NCBI GenBank assembly: GCA_002170885.2
Contig: NHHR02000010.1
Location: forward strand, 9,140-73,139
Direction: 5' to 3'
Length of the DNA stretch: 64,000 bases
Source of the DNA: Rhizobiales bacterium TMED168
GTDB lineage: Bacteria; Pseudomonadota; Alphaproteobacteria; MED-G09
Shown here: piece by piece, positions 29,635-39,855 of the stretch
Numbering within the stretch: position 1 is the stretch's first letter
How the letters are laid out: every line of letters starts with the position of its first letter
Translations under genes and position numbers: made by a program
The notes under the pieces: model-generated
Told to the model about the DNA's origin: nothing
Seen by the model: only the letters and a program-made list of their open reading frames with translations
Database searches by the model: none

Positions 29635-32493
29635 TTACTGTTTAAAAGCTTCCTTTATAAGAATTTCTTGTTGTTTTATGTGTAATTTATTTAAACCTAC
29701 TGCAGGGGCTGAAGCAGAAGGCCTACTAATTAATTTTATTTGTTTTTTACAAAATTTATCTAAAACTCTTTGAATTCTGTGTCTATGACTAAACCAGGCA
29801 CCTTGATTTGCTGGTTCTTCTTGGCACCATAGAAACTTTTTATTATTTGTATATCTTTTAAGAATTTTTTCTAATTCAATATAGGGGAAAGAATATAATT
29901 GTTCTATTCTAACTATTGCAGTGTCATCAAAATTAAAATCATTTTTATATTTCTCAAGATCAAAAAAAACTTTTCCAGAGCACAAGATAACTTTTTTAAT
30001 ATTTTCTTTATTTTTATTTTTATCGTCTATTATTGGCATAAAAGAACCATTAATTAATTCACTAAGATTCGATGTCGCCATAGGATTTCTTAATAAGCTT
30101 TTTGGCGATATGACAATAAGAGGCCTTCGCATTTTTCTAATAGTCTGTAACCTTAACAAATGGTAAATTTGAGAAGGGGTTGTTGGAACACAAACTTGAA
30201 TATTATCATGAGCACATAATTGAAGGTATCTTTCTAATCTTGCACTACTGTGCTCAGGTCCTTGACCTTCATACCCATGAGGTAATAACATTACTAATCC
30301 TGATAATCTGTCCCATTTATGCTCAGCAGAAACTATAAATTGATCAATTACAACTTGAGCACCATTAGCAAAGTCACCAAATTGAGCTTCCCAAACAACA
30401 AGCCCAGTTGGCCATGCAGTAGAGTATCCATACTCAAAACCTAAAACAGCTTCTTCGGATAATAAAGAGTCATAAATATCAAGAATTGTATTATTTTTTT
30501 CTGCTATTGATACAAGAGGCATATACTCTGAACCATCTTTTTGGTTATGAATTGTAGAATGTCTATGTGCAAATGTTCCTCTTCTTACGTCTTGCCCAGT
30601 AAATCTAATAGGATAACCCTGACTTAATAAGGTAGCGTAAGCCATATTTTCAGCAAAACCCCAATTAACAGGTATATTACCTGAATTCATTTTTTTTCTA
30701 TCATCTAATATTTTAGATACTTGTTTTTGAATTTCAAAATCTTTAGGCGCTTTACTTATTTCATCTCCTAAATTTTTAAATTTTTCCTGATCAAAAGATG
30801 TATCAGTTTTTTCATCCCACTTTCTATCAATATAAGGTGACCAATCAAACCATTTTTCTTCATTACCTTCAGCTAAGTTATCTACAACTAATTCTCCTTT
30901 TTCTAGTGACTCTCTATATTTTTTTTGTAGTTTAAAACACTCTTCCTCTGAGATAATTGATTGGTTGATCAATTTTTCTTGATAAAGGTCTCTAACAGAT
31001 TTGTGACTTTTTATTTTTTGATACATTAAAGGCTGAGTGATTGATGGTTCATCTGCCTCGTTATGGCCTCTTCTTCTAAAACAAAACATATCTATAATGA
31101 TATCTTTTTTAAAAGTATATCTATATTCACAAGCAAGTTTTGCAGCAAAAACAACCATTTCTGGATCATCACCATTAACATGCAGTATTGGACATTCAAT
31201 CATTTTTGCTACATCTGTGGAATATAAAGTTGATCGTGAGTCTTTTTCATTAGAGGTTGTGAACCCAATTTGATTATTTACAATTACATGAATTGTTCCT
31301 CCAACACCATAACCCCTTGTTTGAGACATTTGGAGAACTTCCATAACTACACCTTGTCCAGAAAATGATGCATCGCCATGAATTAAAATTGGTAACACTC
31401 GATTTTTTTCTCTATCTTTTAACCTTTCTTGACGCGCCCTTACAGATCCTTCAACGACCGGATTAACAATTTCTAAATGAGATGGGTTATTATTAAGAGA
31501 AACATGAACTTCACCATTAGCTGTAAGTATATTTGAGGAAAAACCTAAATGATATTTTACATCACCAGTACTTGCTCCCTCAAGTTCATAATCTTCCTCA
31601 AATTCTGAGAAAAGTTCTTTAGGAGACTTACCTAGAACGTTAACTAAAAGATTTAATCTTCCTCTATGTGACATTCCCAAGCATATTTGTTCTGCTCCAA
31701 AAATACTGCAATTTTGAATTAAACTATCAACTAGAGGAATTAATGACTCTCCTCCCTCCATTCCAAATCTTTTCATTCCTGGATATCTGGTAGCTAAAAA
31801 TTTTGCAAGGCCTTCAGTTGCATTTAATCTTTTAAGTAATTGAATCTTTTCATTTTTTTCAAAATAAACATTTCCTAAATTTGGTTCTAGTCTGTCCTGA
31901 AACCACAATCTTTCCTTTGAATTTGTTATATAATTATATTCTATTCCAAGTGTATTGCAGTAAATTTTTTGAAGAGAATTAATTATCTCACTTAAACTTG
32001 TTACCTCTTTATTTATTTTAAGTGTATCTGTTTTAAAATTTTTATTTAAATCATTTTTTGTTAACCCGTGAAATTCAATATCTAAATCCTCACATGGAAT
32101 TGTTTTTCTTAAGCCAAGGGGATCTAAATTAGCTCTCTGATGACCTCTATTTCTGTAGGACTGTATAAGCTGTATAACCCTTATTTGTTTATCGTCTATA
32201 TTTTTGTTTGCAGACATACTTACTGAAGATCTTTTTCTTCTCTGCTTTTTAAAACGCTCAATAACTTCTTTATGAGAAACATCACTTTTACCTTCAGGAT
32301 TAATTGGGAGGGTTTCAAAGTAAATTCTCCAATCATCTGAAACTGATTTAGGGTCCTTTAAGAAAGATTCGTAAAGTGATTCAATAAACGGTGCATTACC
32401 ATCACCCGCACCAACTGTTTTTTGATTAGAATCTGCATACGATTCGTCTTTATTGATACCATTATCTGCAAGAATTTTAGAACTATCTGTCAT
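29635..32493 (-). CDS. sucA: 2-oxoglutarate dehydrogenase E1 component
   Basis: Thiamine-diphosphate enzyme that decarboxylates 2-oxoglutarate. At 952 residues it is full length. It has the short N-terminal E2-binding region (FIESLYESFLKDPKSVSDDW), GMSHRGRLNLLVN, the ThDP motif beginning HGDASFSGQGVVME, and RRGHNEADEPSITQP. It is co-transcribed with sucB. The usual partners sucC, sucD and mdh are not upstream; tRNA-Cys is. Confidence 0.97.
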   Translation of the reverse strand: MTDSSKILADNGINKDESYADSNQKTVGAGDGNAPFIESLYESFLKDPKSVSDDWRIYFETLPINPEGKSDVSHKEVIERFKKQRRKRSSVSMSANKNIDDKQIRVIQLIQSYRNRGHQRANLDPLGLRKTIPCEDLDIEFHGLTKNDLNKNFKTDTLKINKEVTSLSEIINSLQKIYCNTLGIEYNYITNSKERLWFQDRLEPNLGNVYFEKNEKIQLLKRLNATEGLAKFLATRYPGMKRFGMEGGESLIPLVDSLIQNCSIFGAEQICLGMSHRGRLNLLVNVLGKSPKELFSEFEEDYELEGASTGDVKYHLGFSSNILTANGEVHVSLNNNPSHLEIVNPVVEGSVRARQERLKDREKNRVLPILIHGDASFSGQGVVMEVLQMSQTRGYGVGGTIHVIVNNQIGFTTSNEKDSRSTLYSTDVAKMIECPILHVNGDDPEMVVFAAKLACEYRYTFKKDIIIDMFCFRRRGHNEADEPSITQPLMYQKIKSHKSVRDLYQEKLINQSIISEEECFKLQKKYRESLEKGELVVDNLAEGNEEKWFDWSPYIDRKWDEKTDTSFDQEKFKNLGDEISKAPKDFEIQKQVSKILDDRKKMNSGNIPVNWGFAENMAYATLLSQGYPIRFTGQDVRRGTFAHRHSTIHNQKDGSEYMPLVSIAEKNNTILDIYDSLLSEEAVLGFEYGYSTAWPTGLVVWEAQFGDFANGAQVVIDQFIVSAEHKWDRLSGLVMLLPHGYEGQGPEHSSARLERYLQLCAHDNIQVCVPTTPSQIYHLLRLQTIRKMRRPLIVISPKSLLRNPMATSNLSELINGSFMPIIDDKNKNKENIKKVILCSGKVFFDLEKYKNDFNFDDTAIVRIEQLYSFPYIELEKILKRYTNNKKFLWCQEEPANQGAWFSHRHRIQRVLDKFCKKQIKLISRPSASAPAVGLNKLHIKQQEILIKEAFKQ

Positions 32494-32657
32494 TTTTTTC
32501 TCTAAAATAAAGGTAAATACTCAGTAATTAGTTAAATATAACTATAAAATTAAATAAGTATTTATCTTTCATACTCTATATATACATATGCAATAATAAT
32601 ACCAAATAAATAGAAGAATTTGTTACATATATTAAAAATAAACAAACAAATTTTTTA

Positions 32658-32731
32658 TGGAGGCCACTGCCAGATTCGAACTGGCGTCCACGGCTTTGCA
32701 GGCCGCTGCGTAACCACTCCGCCAAGTGGCC
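32658..32731 (-). tRNA. tRNA-Cys (GCA)
   Basis: The minus strand reads GGCCACTTGGCGGAGTGGTT from 32731 and ends with encoded CCA at 32658-32660. Acceptor stem GGCCACT/AGTGGCC, T loop TTCGAATC and anticodon arm GCGGCCTGCAAAGCC with anticodon GCA are intact. Length is 74 bases. Confidence 0.97.
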
Positions 32732-32839
32732 TAATTAATACTCTCATTCTTATTAGATTTCTATCATATTTGTCTAGAAATACTTTACTTTTACTTTATT
32801 TACATTCGTCTTGTAATAAATGAGGATTTATACTATTTA

Positions 32840-32865
32840 TAAAAATGACGCCGACGTCATTTTTA
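32840..32865 (+). promoter_or_regulatory. Perfect hairpin in the tolC leader
   Basis: Bases 32840-32850 pair exactly with 32855-32865 around the loop CCGA (stem core AAAAATGACG/CGTCATTTTT), ending in a run of T. It looks like an intrinsic terminator, yet it lies between divergent tRNA-Cys and tolC, where no upstream plus-strand gene needs one, and 17 bases before the tolC ATG. It may be an attenuator or an operator for the tolC transcript. Confidence 0.6.
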
Positions 32866-32882
32866 ATTAAATTAGGTATAGT

Positions 32883-34238
32883 ATGAAAAAAATTATTTTT
32901 TTAATATTTTGTTTATTATTCAATACGAATTTACCCTTCGCTAATACTTTAGAAGAAACACTCTATATTGCCTATTCAAAAAATCCTTCAATTCAAGCCA
33001 AAAGAGCTGATTTAAGGTCAAAGGATGAACTGGTTTCTTCTGCCTCTTCAGAGTTTTTTCCAAAAATAAGAGTTATTGGTTCTTATGGCGAGTCAAAAAC
33101 AAACTACAATGAAACTAATGAAATAAAACTAGAACCAAAAGTTTCAAAAATTGAAGCTGAACAAATAATTTTTTCGGGAGGAAAATTGATTAATAATCGT
33201 TACCAATCATTGAATTTAGTTGCTGCTGCACGTGCTGATCTGGAAATTTTAGAACAAGAGATTTTATTCTCCGCAGCAAAAGTATTTTTTAATGTTTTAA
33301 CAAATCAAAAAATTGTTGAACTTAGAGAGGTAAATCTTGAGGTATTAAAAGAAAGGTTGGTTGTATCAAAAATACAATTTGAAGTGGGTGAGTTAACTTT
33401 AACAGATGTCGCACAATCTGAGGCAAGGCTATCACTATCTCAAGCAAATTTAGCACAAGCAAGATCAAATTTAGAAGAAAGTAAGGCGATTTATAGATCT
33501 ATCATTGGAGTCGATCCAATAAATTTATCAAGTAACTTTATTAATGTTTCCTTACCTAATAGTGTTGAGGATGCAATATCTATTGCTAGAGTTAACAGCC
33601 CTTACCTAAAATTTGCTGAAAAATCTGAGTTATCATCTCGATATGGAATTAGGAAAGAAAAATCAAAATTATTTCCAGTTTTAAGTTTAAGGAGTGAATT
33701 TTCTAATTCAAAAGAAATGTTATTTAATATGGATGGAGATGCATATCAGGTAATGGGTGTTGTAAGTATGCCAATTTTCTCTGGTGGTTTAAATTGGTCA
33801 AATATCAGAAAGGCTCAAGAAATTAATAATAGGGACAGGTTTCATTTAATTGAAGCAAAGAGGGCTATTGTAAAAGAAGTTAAAATTGCTTTCGCACAAT
33901 ATAAGTCATCAATTACTAAAATAGTTTCTACAAAAAAACAATTCGAAGCAAATAAGATTGCATTGGAAGGTGTAAAGGTAGAATTTGAACTTGGAACTAG
34001 AACTAATTTAGACGTATTGGATGCTGAGCAAGAGTTTTTGGACTCTCAAGTCTCAATGATAAGTTCTGAAAATAATTCAAAATTATCAATTTTTTATCTC
34101 CTTTTAAGTATTGGATCCTTAAACCCAAAAGAATTATCCCTACCTATTGAAGAATATAATCCAACAATAAATTATAATAAGGTTAAGAACTTAAAATTAG
34201 GTTGGAAAAGGTTTAAAGATATTAAAAATCTTGATTGA
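32883..34238 (+). CDS. tolC: TolC-family outer-membrane efflux protein
   Basis: Outer-membrane channel of tripartite efflux or type I secretion systems. The 451 residues begin with a cleavable signal peptide (MKKIIFLIFCLLFNTNLPFA) and contain the two repeated halves of the family; LEETLYIAYSKNPSIQAKRA opens the first, and GTRTNLDVLDAEQEFLDSQ closes the second. The long helical stretches form the periplasmic tunnel. The tolC-popZ-valS order is common in alphaproteobacteria. A hairpin lies directly upstream. Confidence 0.92.
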   Translation: MKKIIFLIFCLLFNTNLPFANTLEETLYIAYSKNPSIQAKRADLRSKDELVSSASSEFFPKIRVIGSYGESKTNYNETNEIKLEPKVSKIEAEQIIFSGGKLINNRYQSLNLVAAARADLEILEQEILFSAAKVFFNVLTNQKIVELREVNLEVLKERLVVSKIQFEVGELTLTDVAQSEARLSLSQANLAQARSNLEESKAIYRSIIGVDPINLSSNFINVSLPNSVEDAISIARVNSPYLKFAEKSELSSRYGIRKEKSKLFPVLSLRSEFSNSKEMLFNMDGDAYQVMGVVSMPIFSGGLNWSNIRKAQEINNRDRFHLIEAKRAIVKEVKIAFAQYKSSITKIVSTKKQFEANKIALEGVKVEFELGTRTNLDVLDAEQEFLDSQVSMISSENNSKLSIFYLLLSIGSLNPKELSLPIEEYNPTINYNKVKNLKLGWKRFKDIKNLD

Positions 34239-34271
34239 ACTATAATTTTGATGTTGTAAGGTATCTTTATT

Positions 34272-34670
34272 ATGGTATCAAATGAAAATAACGAAGAAAT
34301 GTCTGTTAATGATATTTTATCATCAATTAAAGAAGTAATTTCCAATGAAAAAGATTTAAAAAAATCACCTAATGATGATGAATTTATCGAATTAACAGAT
34401 GTAATTGAAGATGACGAGGACTCTATTCTTTTAAATGATGTTGTCGATGAAGAAACTAAAAATTTGAGAGAAGATATTTCTGACTCTAACGTTGAAAAAA
34501 ATAATTTAAAACCTGATAATTTAAAACCTATTTCCGATTTATCTATTGATGATATTGTTAGAGAAACAATAAAAGAAACCTTAAATGAATGGTTTGCTAA
34601 AAATTTAAAAACGATTGTAGAAGAATCTGTTAAAGAAGAAGTGGCAAAACTATTTAAAAAACGTAATTAA
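34272..34670 (+). CDS. popZ: PopZ-like polar organiser (DUF2497)
   Basis: PopZ forms a polar hub that anchors the chromosome centromere in Caulobacter and relatives. The 132-residue protein has the conserved N-terminal helix (MSVNDILSSIKEVISNE), an acidic Asp/Glu-rich middle and the conserved C-terminal oligomerisation region (IDDIVRETIKETLNEWFAKN to VKEEVAKLF). The middle linker is acidic but Pro-poor, unlike Caulobacter PopZ. It is one base before valS, a conserved neighbour. Confidence 0.85.
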   Translation: MVSNENNEEMSVNDILSSIKEVISNEKDLKKSPNDDEFIELTDVIEDDEDSILLNDVVDEETKNLREDISDSNVEKNNLKPDNLKPISDLSIDDIVRETIKETLNEWFAKNLKTIVEESVKEEVAKLFKKRN

Positions 34671-34671
34671 A

Positions 34672-37329
34672 ATGATTGAAAAAAAATATGACCCCTCTGA
34701 AGCTGAGAGGCGAATCTATAACATGTGGGAGTCTCAAGGGCTCTTTAAACCAGGTAACGATGAAGGTGAAAATTTTTCAATAGTTATGCCGCCACCAAAT
34801 ATTACTGGCAGTTTACATATGGGCCATGCACTTAATACAACCCTTCAAGATATAATAATTCGATATCAAAGAATGAAGGGTAAAAATGTTCTTTGGCAAC
34901 CTGGAACTGATCACGCAGGAATAGCAACTCAAATGGTTGTGGAGAGAAATCTGTCAGATGAAAAGAATTTATCTAGGAATGATATTGGTAGAGAAGCTTT
35001 TGTCGATGAGATTTGGAAATGGAAAGAAAAATCAGGAGGTACCATTACTGATCAACTTAGGAGGTTAGGGGCTTCATGTGATTGGAGTAGAGAGAGATTT
35101 ACCATGGATGACGGTTTATCTGATGCAGTTATAAAGGTATTTGTAGAACTTTATAACGATGGGTTGATATATAAAGATAAAAGACTTGTTAATTGGGATC
35201 CAAAGTTAAAAACAGCAATTTCTGATCTTGAGGTTGATCAAAGAGAAGTAAATGGTAATTTATGGTACATAAATTATCCTTTTGAGAATAATAATACTAA
35301 GCATATTACAATAGCAACAACACGTCCTGAGACAATGTTTGGGGATACAGCAATAGCTGTTCACCCTGATGATGAGAGGTATAAAAACCTAATTGGTCAA
35401 AAAGTTATTATCCCAGTAGTTAATAGAAAAATTTCAATTATTACGGATGAATATGCCGATCCTGATCAAGGAAGCGGTGCAGTAAAAATTACTCCTGCCC
35501 ACGATTTTAATGATTTTGATGTAGGAAAAAGAAATAATTTAGAAATGATTTCTATTTTTGACTCAGATGGAGCATTAAATGAAAATACACCTAGTGAATG
35601 GAATGGATTGGATAGGTTTAAAGCTAGAAAGTTATTGATAGAAAAGTTAGAAAAAGATAATTTTATAGTAAAAATTGAAGATCATATTCATGTTGTTCCA
35701 TATGGTGATAGGTCTGATACAGTAATAGAGCCTTTTCTGACTGATCAATGGTATGTAGATGCAAAGAAATTATCAATTCCAGCAATTAGAAATATAAAAA
35801 ATGGTAAAACTAAGTTTATACCTAACAACTGGTCAAAAACTTATTATGAATGGATGAATAATATTCAGCCATGGTGTATTTCTAGACAATTGTGGTGGGG
35901 TCATAGAATACCTGCATGGTATACAAATGACGGAGAAATAATAGTTGCATCATCAGAAGCAGAAGCCCTTGAAATAGCAAATGAGAAGTACAATACAAAT
36001 TCAATTTTTCAAGATGAAGATGTTCTAGATACTTGGTTTTCATCTGCATTATGGCCATTTACAACTCTTGGCTGGCCAAAAGAAGAAAATGATATGACTA
36101 AATTTTATCCAACTAATCTTTTGGTAACGGGTTTTGATATTATTTTCTTTTGGGTTGCTAGAATGATGATGATGGGTCTCTATTTTCAAAATAATATCCC
36201 ATTTTCAGAAATTTACATTCATGCTTTAGTAAGAGATGAAAATGGACAAAAAATGTCTAAATCAAAAGGTAATGTAGTTGATCCGTTAGATTTGATTGAT
36301 AGTTATGGAGCGGACTCTTTAAGATTTACTTTGGCCTCTATGGCGTCTTATGGGAGAGATATAAAACTATCTGAATCAAGGGTTGAAGGATATAGGAATT
36401 TTGGAACAAAGTTATGGAATGCCGCAAGATTTTGTGAATTAAACAGTTGTACAAAGGTTAAAAACCAAAATATATCAGAGCTTTCAAACCCAGTAGCAAA
36501 TTGGCTTTTGTCAGAAATGATTAAGACTGAAAAAAAGATCGATTCATACCTGGATGATTATAAATTTAATGAGGCGGCAAGCGAGATATATCAGTTTGTT
36601 TGGCATATTTTTTGTGATTGGTATTTGGAGCTTATTAAACCATATTTTAATCACCGTAATTATGATGGTTTAAATGAGCTAAGGTATATTACTTCAATTT
36701 CCTTAAATTTTATTCTAATTAAATTACATCCCTTTATGCCGTTTATAACCGAAGATTTATGGAAAAAGACAAGTAACTCTGATGAGCCACTAATTTCAAG
36801 TAATTGGAGTATTTCTTTACCATCCTTGTACAAAGAAAATTTTGTTAAAAATACTGAAATAATTATCGAAATTATTACTACTGTAAGATCAATTAGATCA
36901 GAATTAAATATTCCCTCTAAAAAGGAACTTTTAATTCAGGTTTATAAAAAAGATTCAAGTAATATTGATAAAATTAAAAATATTGATTTACTTCTAAATA
37001 AAATAATAAAAATTAGTAAGATTGATAAAGTTGATGAATTTTCTGATCGCTCTGCATCTTTCTCAGTATCAAATATTGATTTTGCTCTAGTCATTGATGA
37101 TAGCATAGATTTATCGTCGGAAATAAAAAGAATAGAAAAAGAAGAGGTTAAGATTAATAACGATATTGAATTGATTAAGAAAAAGTTAAGTAATGATAGT
37201 TTTATAAAAAAAGCGCCAAAAAATATTGTTAAAGAGAGCAATAATAGATTAGAGGATCTATTATCAGATCAAAAAAAAATAGGGGAGTCTAAACTATTTA
37301 TTAGTAAACTTATTTCCCATGGAAAATAA
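34672..37329 (+). CDS. valS: Valine--tRNA ligase
   Basis: Charges tRNA-Val in the cytoplasm. The 885 residues include the class I HIGH-type signature PPPNITGSLHMGHAL near residues 40-54, the editing domain, and the KMSKS loop GQKMSKSKGN near residue 526; the tRNA-binding anticodon domain and a C-terminal coiled coil (SSEIKRIEKEEVKINNDIEL) follow. The end overlaps the next gene by 11 bases. Confidence 0.98.
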   Translation: MIEKKYDPSEAERRIYNMWESQGLFKPGNDEGENFSIVMPPPNITGSLHMGHALNTTLQDIIIRYQRMKGKNVLWQPGTDHAGIATQMVVERNLSDEKNLSRNDIGREAFVDEIWKWKEKSGGTITDQLRRLGASCDWSRERFTMDDGLSDAVIKVFVELYNDGLIYKDKRLVNWDPKLKTAISDLEVDQREVNGNLWYINYPFENNNTKHITIATTRPETMFGDTAIAVHPDDERYKNLIGQKVIIPVVNRKISIITDEYADPDQGSGAVKITPAHDFNDFDVGKRNNLEMISIFDSDGALNENTPSEWNGLDRFKARKLLIEKLEKDNFIVKIEDHIHVVPYGDRSDTVIEPFLTDQWYVDAKKLSIPAIRNIKNGKTKFIPNNWSKTYYEWMNNIQPWCISRQLWWGHRIPAWYTNDGEIIVASSEAEALEIANEKYNTNSIFQDEDVLDTWFSSALWPFTTLGWPKEENDMTKFYPTNLLVTGFDIIFFWVARMMMMGLYFQNNIPFSEIYIHALVRDENGQKMSKSKGNVVDPLDLIDSYGADSLRFTLASMASYGRDIKLSESRVEGYRNFGTKLWNAARFCELNSCTKVKNQNISELSNPVANWLLSEMIKTEKKIDSYLDDYKFNEAASEIYQFVWHIFCDWYLELIKPYFNHRNYDGLNELRYITSISLNFILIKLHPFMPFITEDLWKKTSNSDEPLISSNWSISLPSLYKENFVKNTEIIIEIITTVRSIRSELNIPSKKELLIQVYKKDSSNIDKIKNIDLLLNKIIKISKIDKVDEFSDRSASFSVSNIDFALVIDDSIDLSSEIKRIEKEEVKINNDIELIKKKLSNDSFIKKAPKNIVKESNNRLEDLLSDQKKIGESKLFISKLISHGK

Positions 37330-38107
37330 AATAAAAACAAAAAAAAGATTTTGTCCTTTATGTAAAGAATCCAATTATAACAAAGAGTTATTTTATAATT
37401 CTAAACCATGGAAGCTTGTTCAGTGCCGATGTTCTTTTATATATATGCCAGAAGTTCCTATTTACGAAAGAATGAAAAATGAATTTTCTTGGGAAAGGAA
37501 TTTTGAGGAAGAAGAAAGTATAAGTTTAAAAAAGAAAATCCGAAGAAAAGTAAAAGCATTAATCAAGAGAGATAAATTAAAATATCTTCTTGATCATTAT
37601 GTTGAAGAAGGCAATGTTTTAGATATTGGCTGTGGATCCGGAGCTAAATTTGAAAATATTTCCGATGATTTTATTCCTTTTGGAATAGATATTTCAGAGG
37701 AGTCCGCAAAAAAAGCTAACTTATTATTTGAAAAAAGAGGTGGAAAAGCTATTTGCGCCCCTTCCACAAAAGTTTTAGATGAGTTTGGTGATAATAAATT
37801 TTCTGGAGCTATTTTAAGATCATACCTTGAACATGAGCATGAGCCTTTTGAAGTGCTTAAAAATTTGAGGTTTACTTTAAAAGATAGAGCAAGAGTAATC
37901 ATAAAAGTGCCAAATTATGATAGTATAAATAGAAAAATTAGAAAGGAAAAATGGTGTGGCTTTCATTTTCCAGATCATGTAAATCATTTTACTCCTAAAA
38001 CTTTACTTAAAATGGTAAAGGATACAAATTATGATGTTATAAAGTTTAATTTTTTAGATTATCTTCCAACAAGTGATAATATGTGGATGGTTATAAAACC
38101 ACGTTAA
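37319..38107 (+). CDS. Class I SAM-dependent methyltransferase with N-terminal zinc-finger-like motif
   Basis: A 262-residue protein. The N-terminus has CPLC plus a CRC pair (FCPLCKESNYNK, LVQCRCSF), likely a zinc site. A Rossmann methyltransferase core follows: the SAM-binding motif VLDIGCGSGAKF at about residue 99, and AILRSYLEHEHEPFEVLKNL. This layout is seen in methyltransferases that act on sugars or polyketide/lipid chains; the substrate is unknown. It overlaps the valS end, so translation may be coupled. Confidence 0.8.
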   Translation: MENKIKTKKRFCPLCKESNYNKELFYNSKPWKLVQCRCSFIYMPEVPIYERMKNEFSWERNFEEEESISLKKKIRRKVKALIKRDKLKYLLDHYVEEGNVLDIGCGSGAKFENISDDFIPFGIDISEESAKKANLLFEKRGGKAICAPSTKVLDEFGDNKFSGAILRSYLEHEHEPFEVLKNLRFTLKDRARVIIKVPNYDSINRKIRKEKWCGFHFPDHVNHFTPKTLLKMVKDTNYDVIKFNFLDYLPTSDNMWMVIKPR

Positions 38108-38129
38108 TACAAAAGTATGAGGCTTAATT

Positions 38130-39854
38130 TTGACTGATAAAAAATTTGATAAAAGTAAATTACCAAGTAGACATGTAAGTATTGGTCCTGAAAAGGCACC
38201 TCATAGATCTTATTATTATGCTATGGGAATGACCGAAGATGATATTAAAAAACCTTTTGTAGGTGTTGTTTCTACTTGGAATGAAGCAGCGCCCTGTAAT
38301 ATTGCTTTGATGAGACAAGCTCAATCAGTAAAAAGAGGAGTTCAAGATGCTGATGGAACGCCCAGAGAGTTTTGTACCATTACTGTTACCGATGGTATAG
38401 CTATGGGACATCAGGGTATGAAATCATCCCTTGTTTCTCGAGAAATTATTGCAGATTCAACTGAACTCACTGTTCGAGGACACTCTTACGATGCATTGGT
38501 AGGTTTGGCGGGTTGTGATAAATCTTTACCTGGCCTTATGATGGCAATGTGCAGACTAAATGTTCCAAGTGTTTTTATGTACGGCGGCTCAATATTGCCA
38601 GGAAGATATAAAGGTAATGATGTCACCGTTGTTGATGTATTTGAAGCAGTTGGGAAGTATGCTGCTGGTGTAGCAACTGAAGATGATTTAAAAGATCTTG
38701 AGCAAGTTGCTTGCCCCAGCGCAGGGGCTTGTGGAGGGCAATTCACAGCTAATACAATGGCTTGTGTATCTGAGGTAATGGGTTTAGCTCTTCCTTATTC
38801 CTCTGGAGCTCCAGCTCCATATGAAGATCGTGACAAATATGCTTATGAGTCTGGTAAACAAATTATGAATTTAATTGAAAAGAACATCAGGCCGAGAGAT
38901 ATAGTTACTAAGAAATCTCTTGAAAATGCTGCTACCATTGTAGCTGCTACTGGTGGTTCAACTAATGCCGGTTTACATTTACCAGCAATTGCACATGAAT
39001 GCGGTATTAAATTTTCTTTGGATGATGTTGTAGAAATTTTTAAAAGGACACCTTATATAGCCGACCTAAAACCTGGTGGGCAATACGTTGCCAAAGATGT
39101 TTATGAGGCTGGCGGTGTTCCTATTATTATAAAAACACTTTTTGATGGAGGTTTTATTCATGGTGACTGTATGACTGTTACTGGTAAAACCATAGAAGAA
39201 AATCTTGAAAATATTGAATTTAATGAAAATCAAAAAGTTATTCGACCTTACAATAAGCCTTTAAGCCCAAATGGTGGTGTCGTTGGTTTAAAGGGTAACC
39301 TTGCTCCAGATGGAGCTATCGTAAAAGTTGCTGGCTTAAAGAATACTTTTTTTGAGGGATATGCAAGATGTTTTGATTGTGAAGAAGATGCGTTTGAATG
39401 CGTATCTAATGAGAGTTACAAAACAGGGGAAGTAATAGTAATTCGTTATGAGGGCCCTAAAGGTGGTCCTGGTATGAGAGAAATGCTATCAACTACTGCT
39501 GCACTATCTGGTCAGGGTGTAGGCGGTAAAGTAGCTTTAATTACCGATGGAAGGTTTAGTGGAGGAACAAGAGGATTATGTGTAGGGCACGTTGGTCCTG
39601 AAGCAGCAACAGGCGGACCAATTGCTTTAATAAAAGATGGAGATAAAATAACAATTGATTGTGAAAAAGGTATTCTTAATGTTGATTTATCAAATGAAGA
39701 GATAAAAGAAAGAAGAAAAAGCTGGAAACCAAGAGGTACCGATTACAATAGCGGAACATTATGGAAATATTCTCAAACAGTAGGTTCTGCTCAAAACGGT
39801 GCTATAACACATCCCGGAGCTGAAGAAGAAACCCATATATATGCCGATATATAA
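38130..39854 (+). CDS. ilvD: Dihydroxy-acid dehydratase
   Basis: Fe-S lyase of branched-chain amino-acid synthesis, turning dihydroxy-acids to 2-keto acids. The 574-residue product has the cluster cysteines at Cys56 (EAAPCN), Cys129 (AGCDKS) and Cys201 (SAGACGG), plus the substrate motifs PGRYKGNDV and [12 protein letters not shown]. The three-cysteine arrangement fits the [2Fe-2S] type. The start is TTG 38130; no ATG lies before residue 32. Its stop is one base from that of xthA on the other strand. Confidence 0.96.
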   Translation: MTDKKFDKSKLPSRHVSIGPEKAPHRSYYYAMGMTEDDIKKPFVGVVSTWNEAAPCNIALMRQAQSVKRGVQDADGTPREFCTITVTDGIAMGHQGMKSSLVSREIIADSTELTVRGHSYDALVGLAGCDKSLPGLMMAMCRLNVPSVFMYGGSILPGRYKGNDVTVVDVFEAVGKYAAGVATEDDLKDLEQVACPSAGACGGQFTANTMACVSEVMGLALPYSSGAPAPYEDRDKYAYESGKQIMNLIEKNIRPRDIVTKKSLENAATIVAATGGSTNAGLHLPAIAHECGIKFSLDDVVEIFKRTPYIADLKPGGQYVAKDVYEAGGVPIIIKTLFDGGFIHGDCMTVTGKTIEENLENIEFNENQKVIRPYNKPLSPNGGVVGLKGNLAPDGAIVKVAGLKNTFFEGYARCFDCEEDAFECVSNESYKTGEVIVIRYEGPKGGPGMREMLSTTAALSGQGVGGKVALITDGRFSGGTRGLCVGHVGPEAATGGPIALIKDGDKITIDCEKGILNVDLSNEEIKERRKSWKPRGTDYNSGTLWKYSQTVGSAQNGAITHPGAEEETHIYADI

Positions 39855-39855
39855 T

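Noticed and set aside
32620..32823. 67-codon plus-strand frame over tRNA-Cys
   Set aside because: It is the reverse complement of an intact tRNA gene with no ribosome site; it is a shadow frame.
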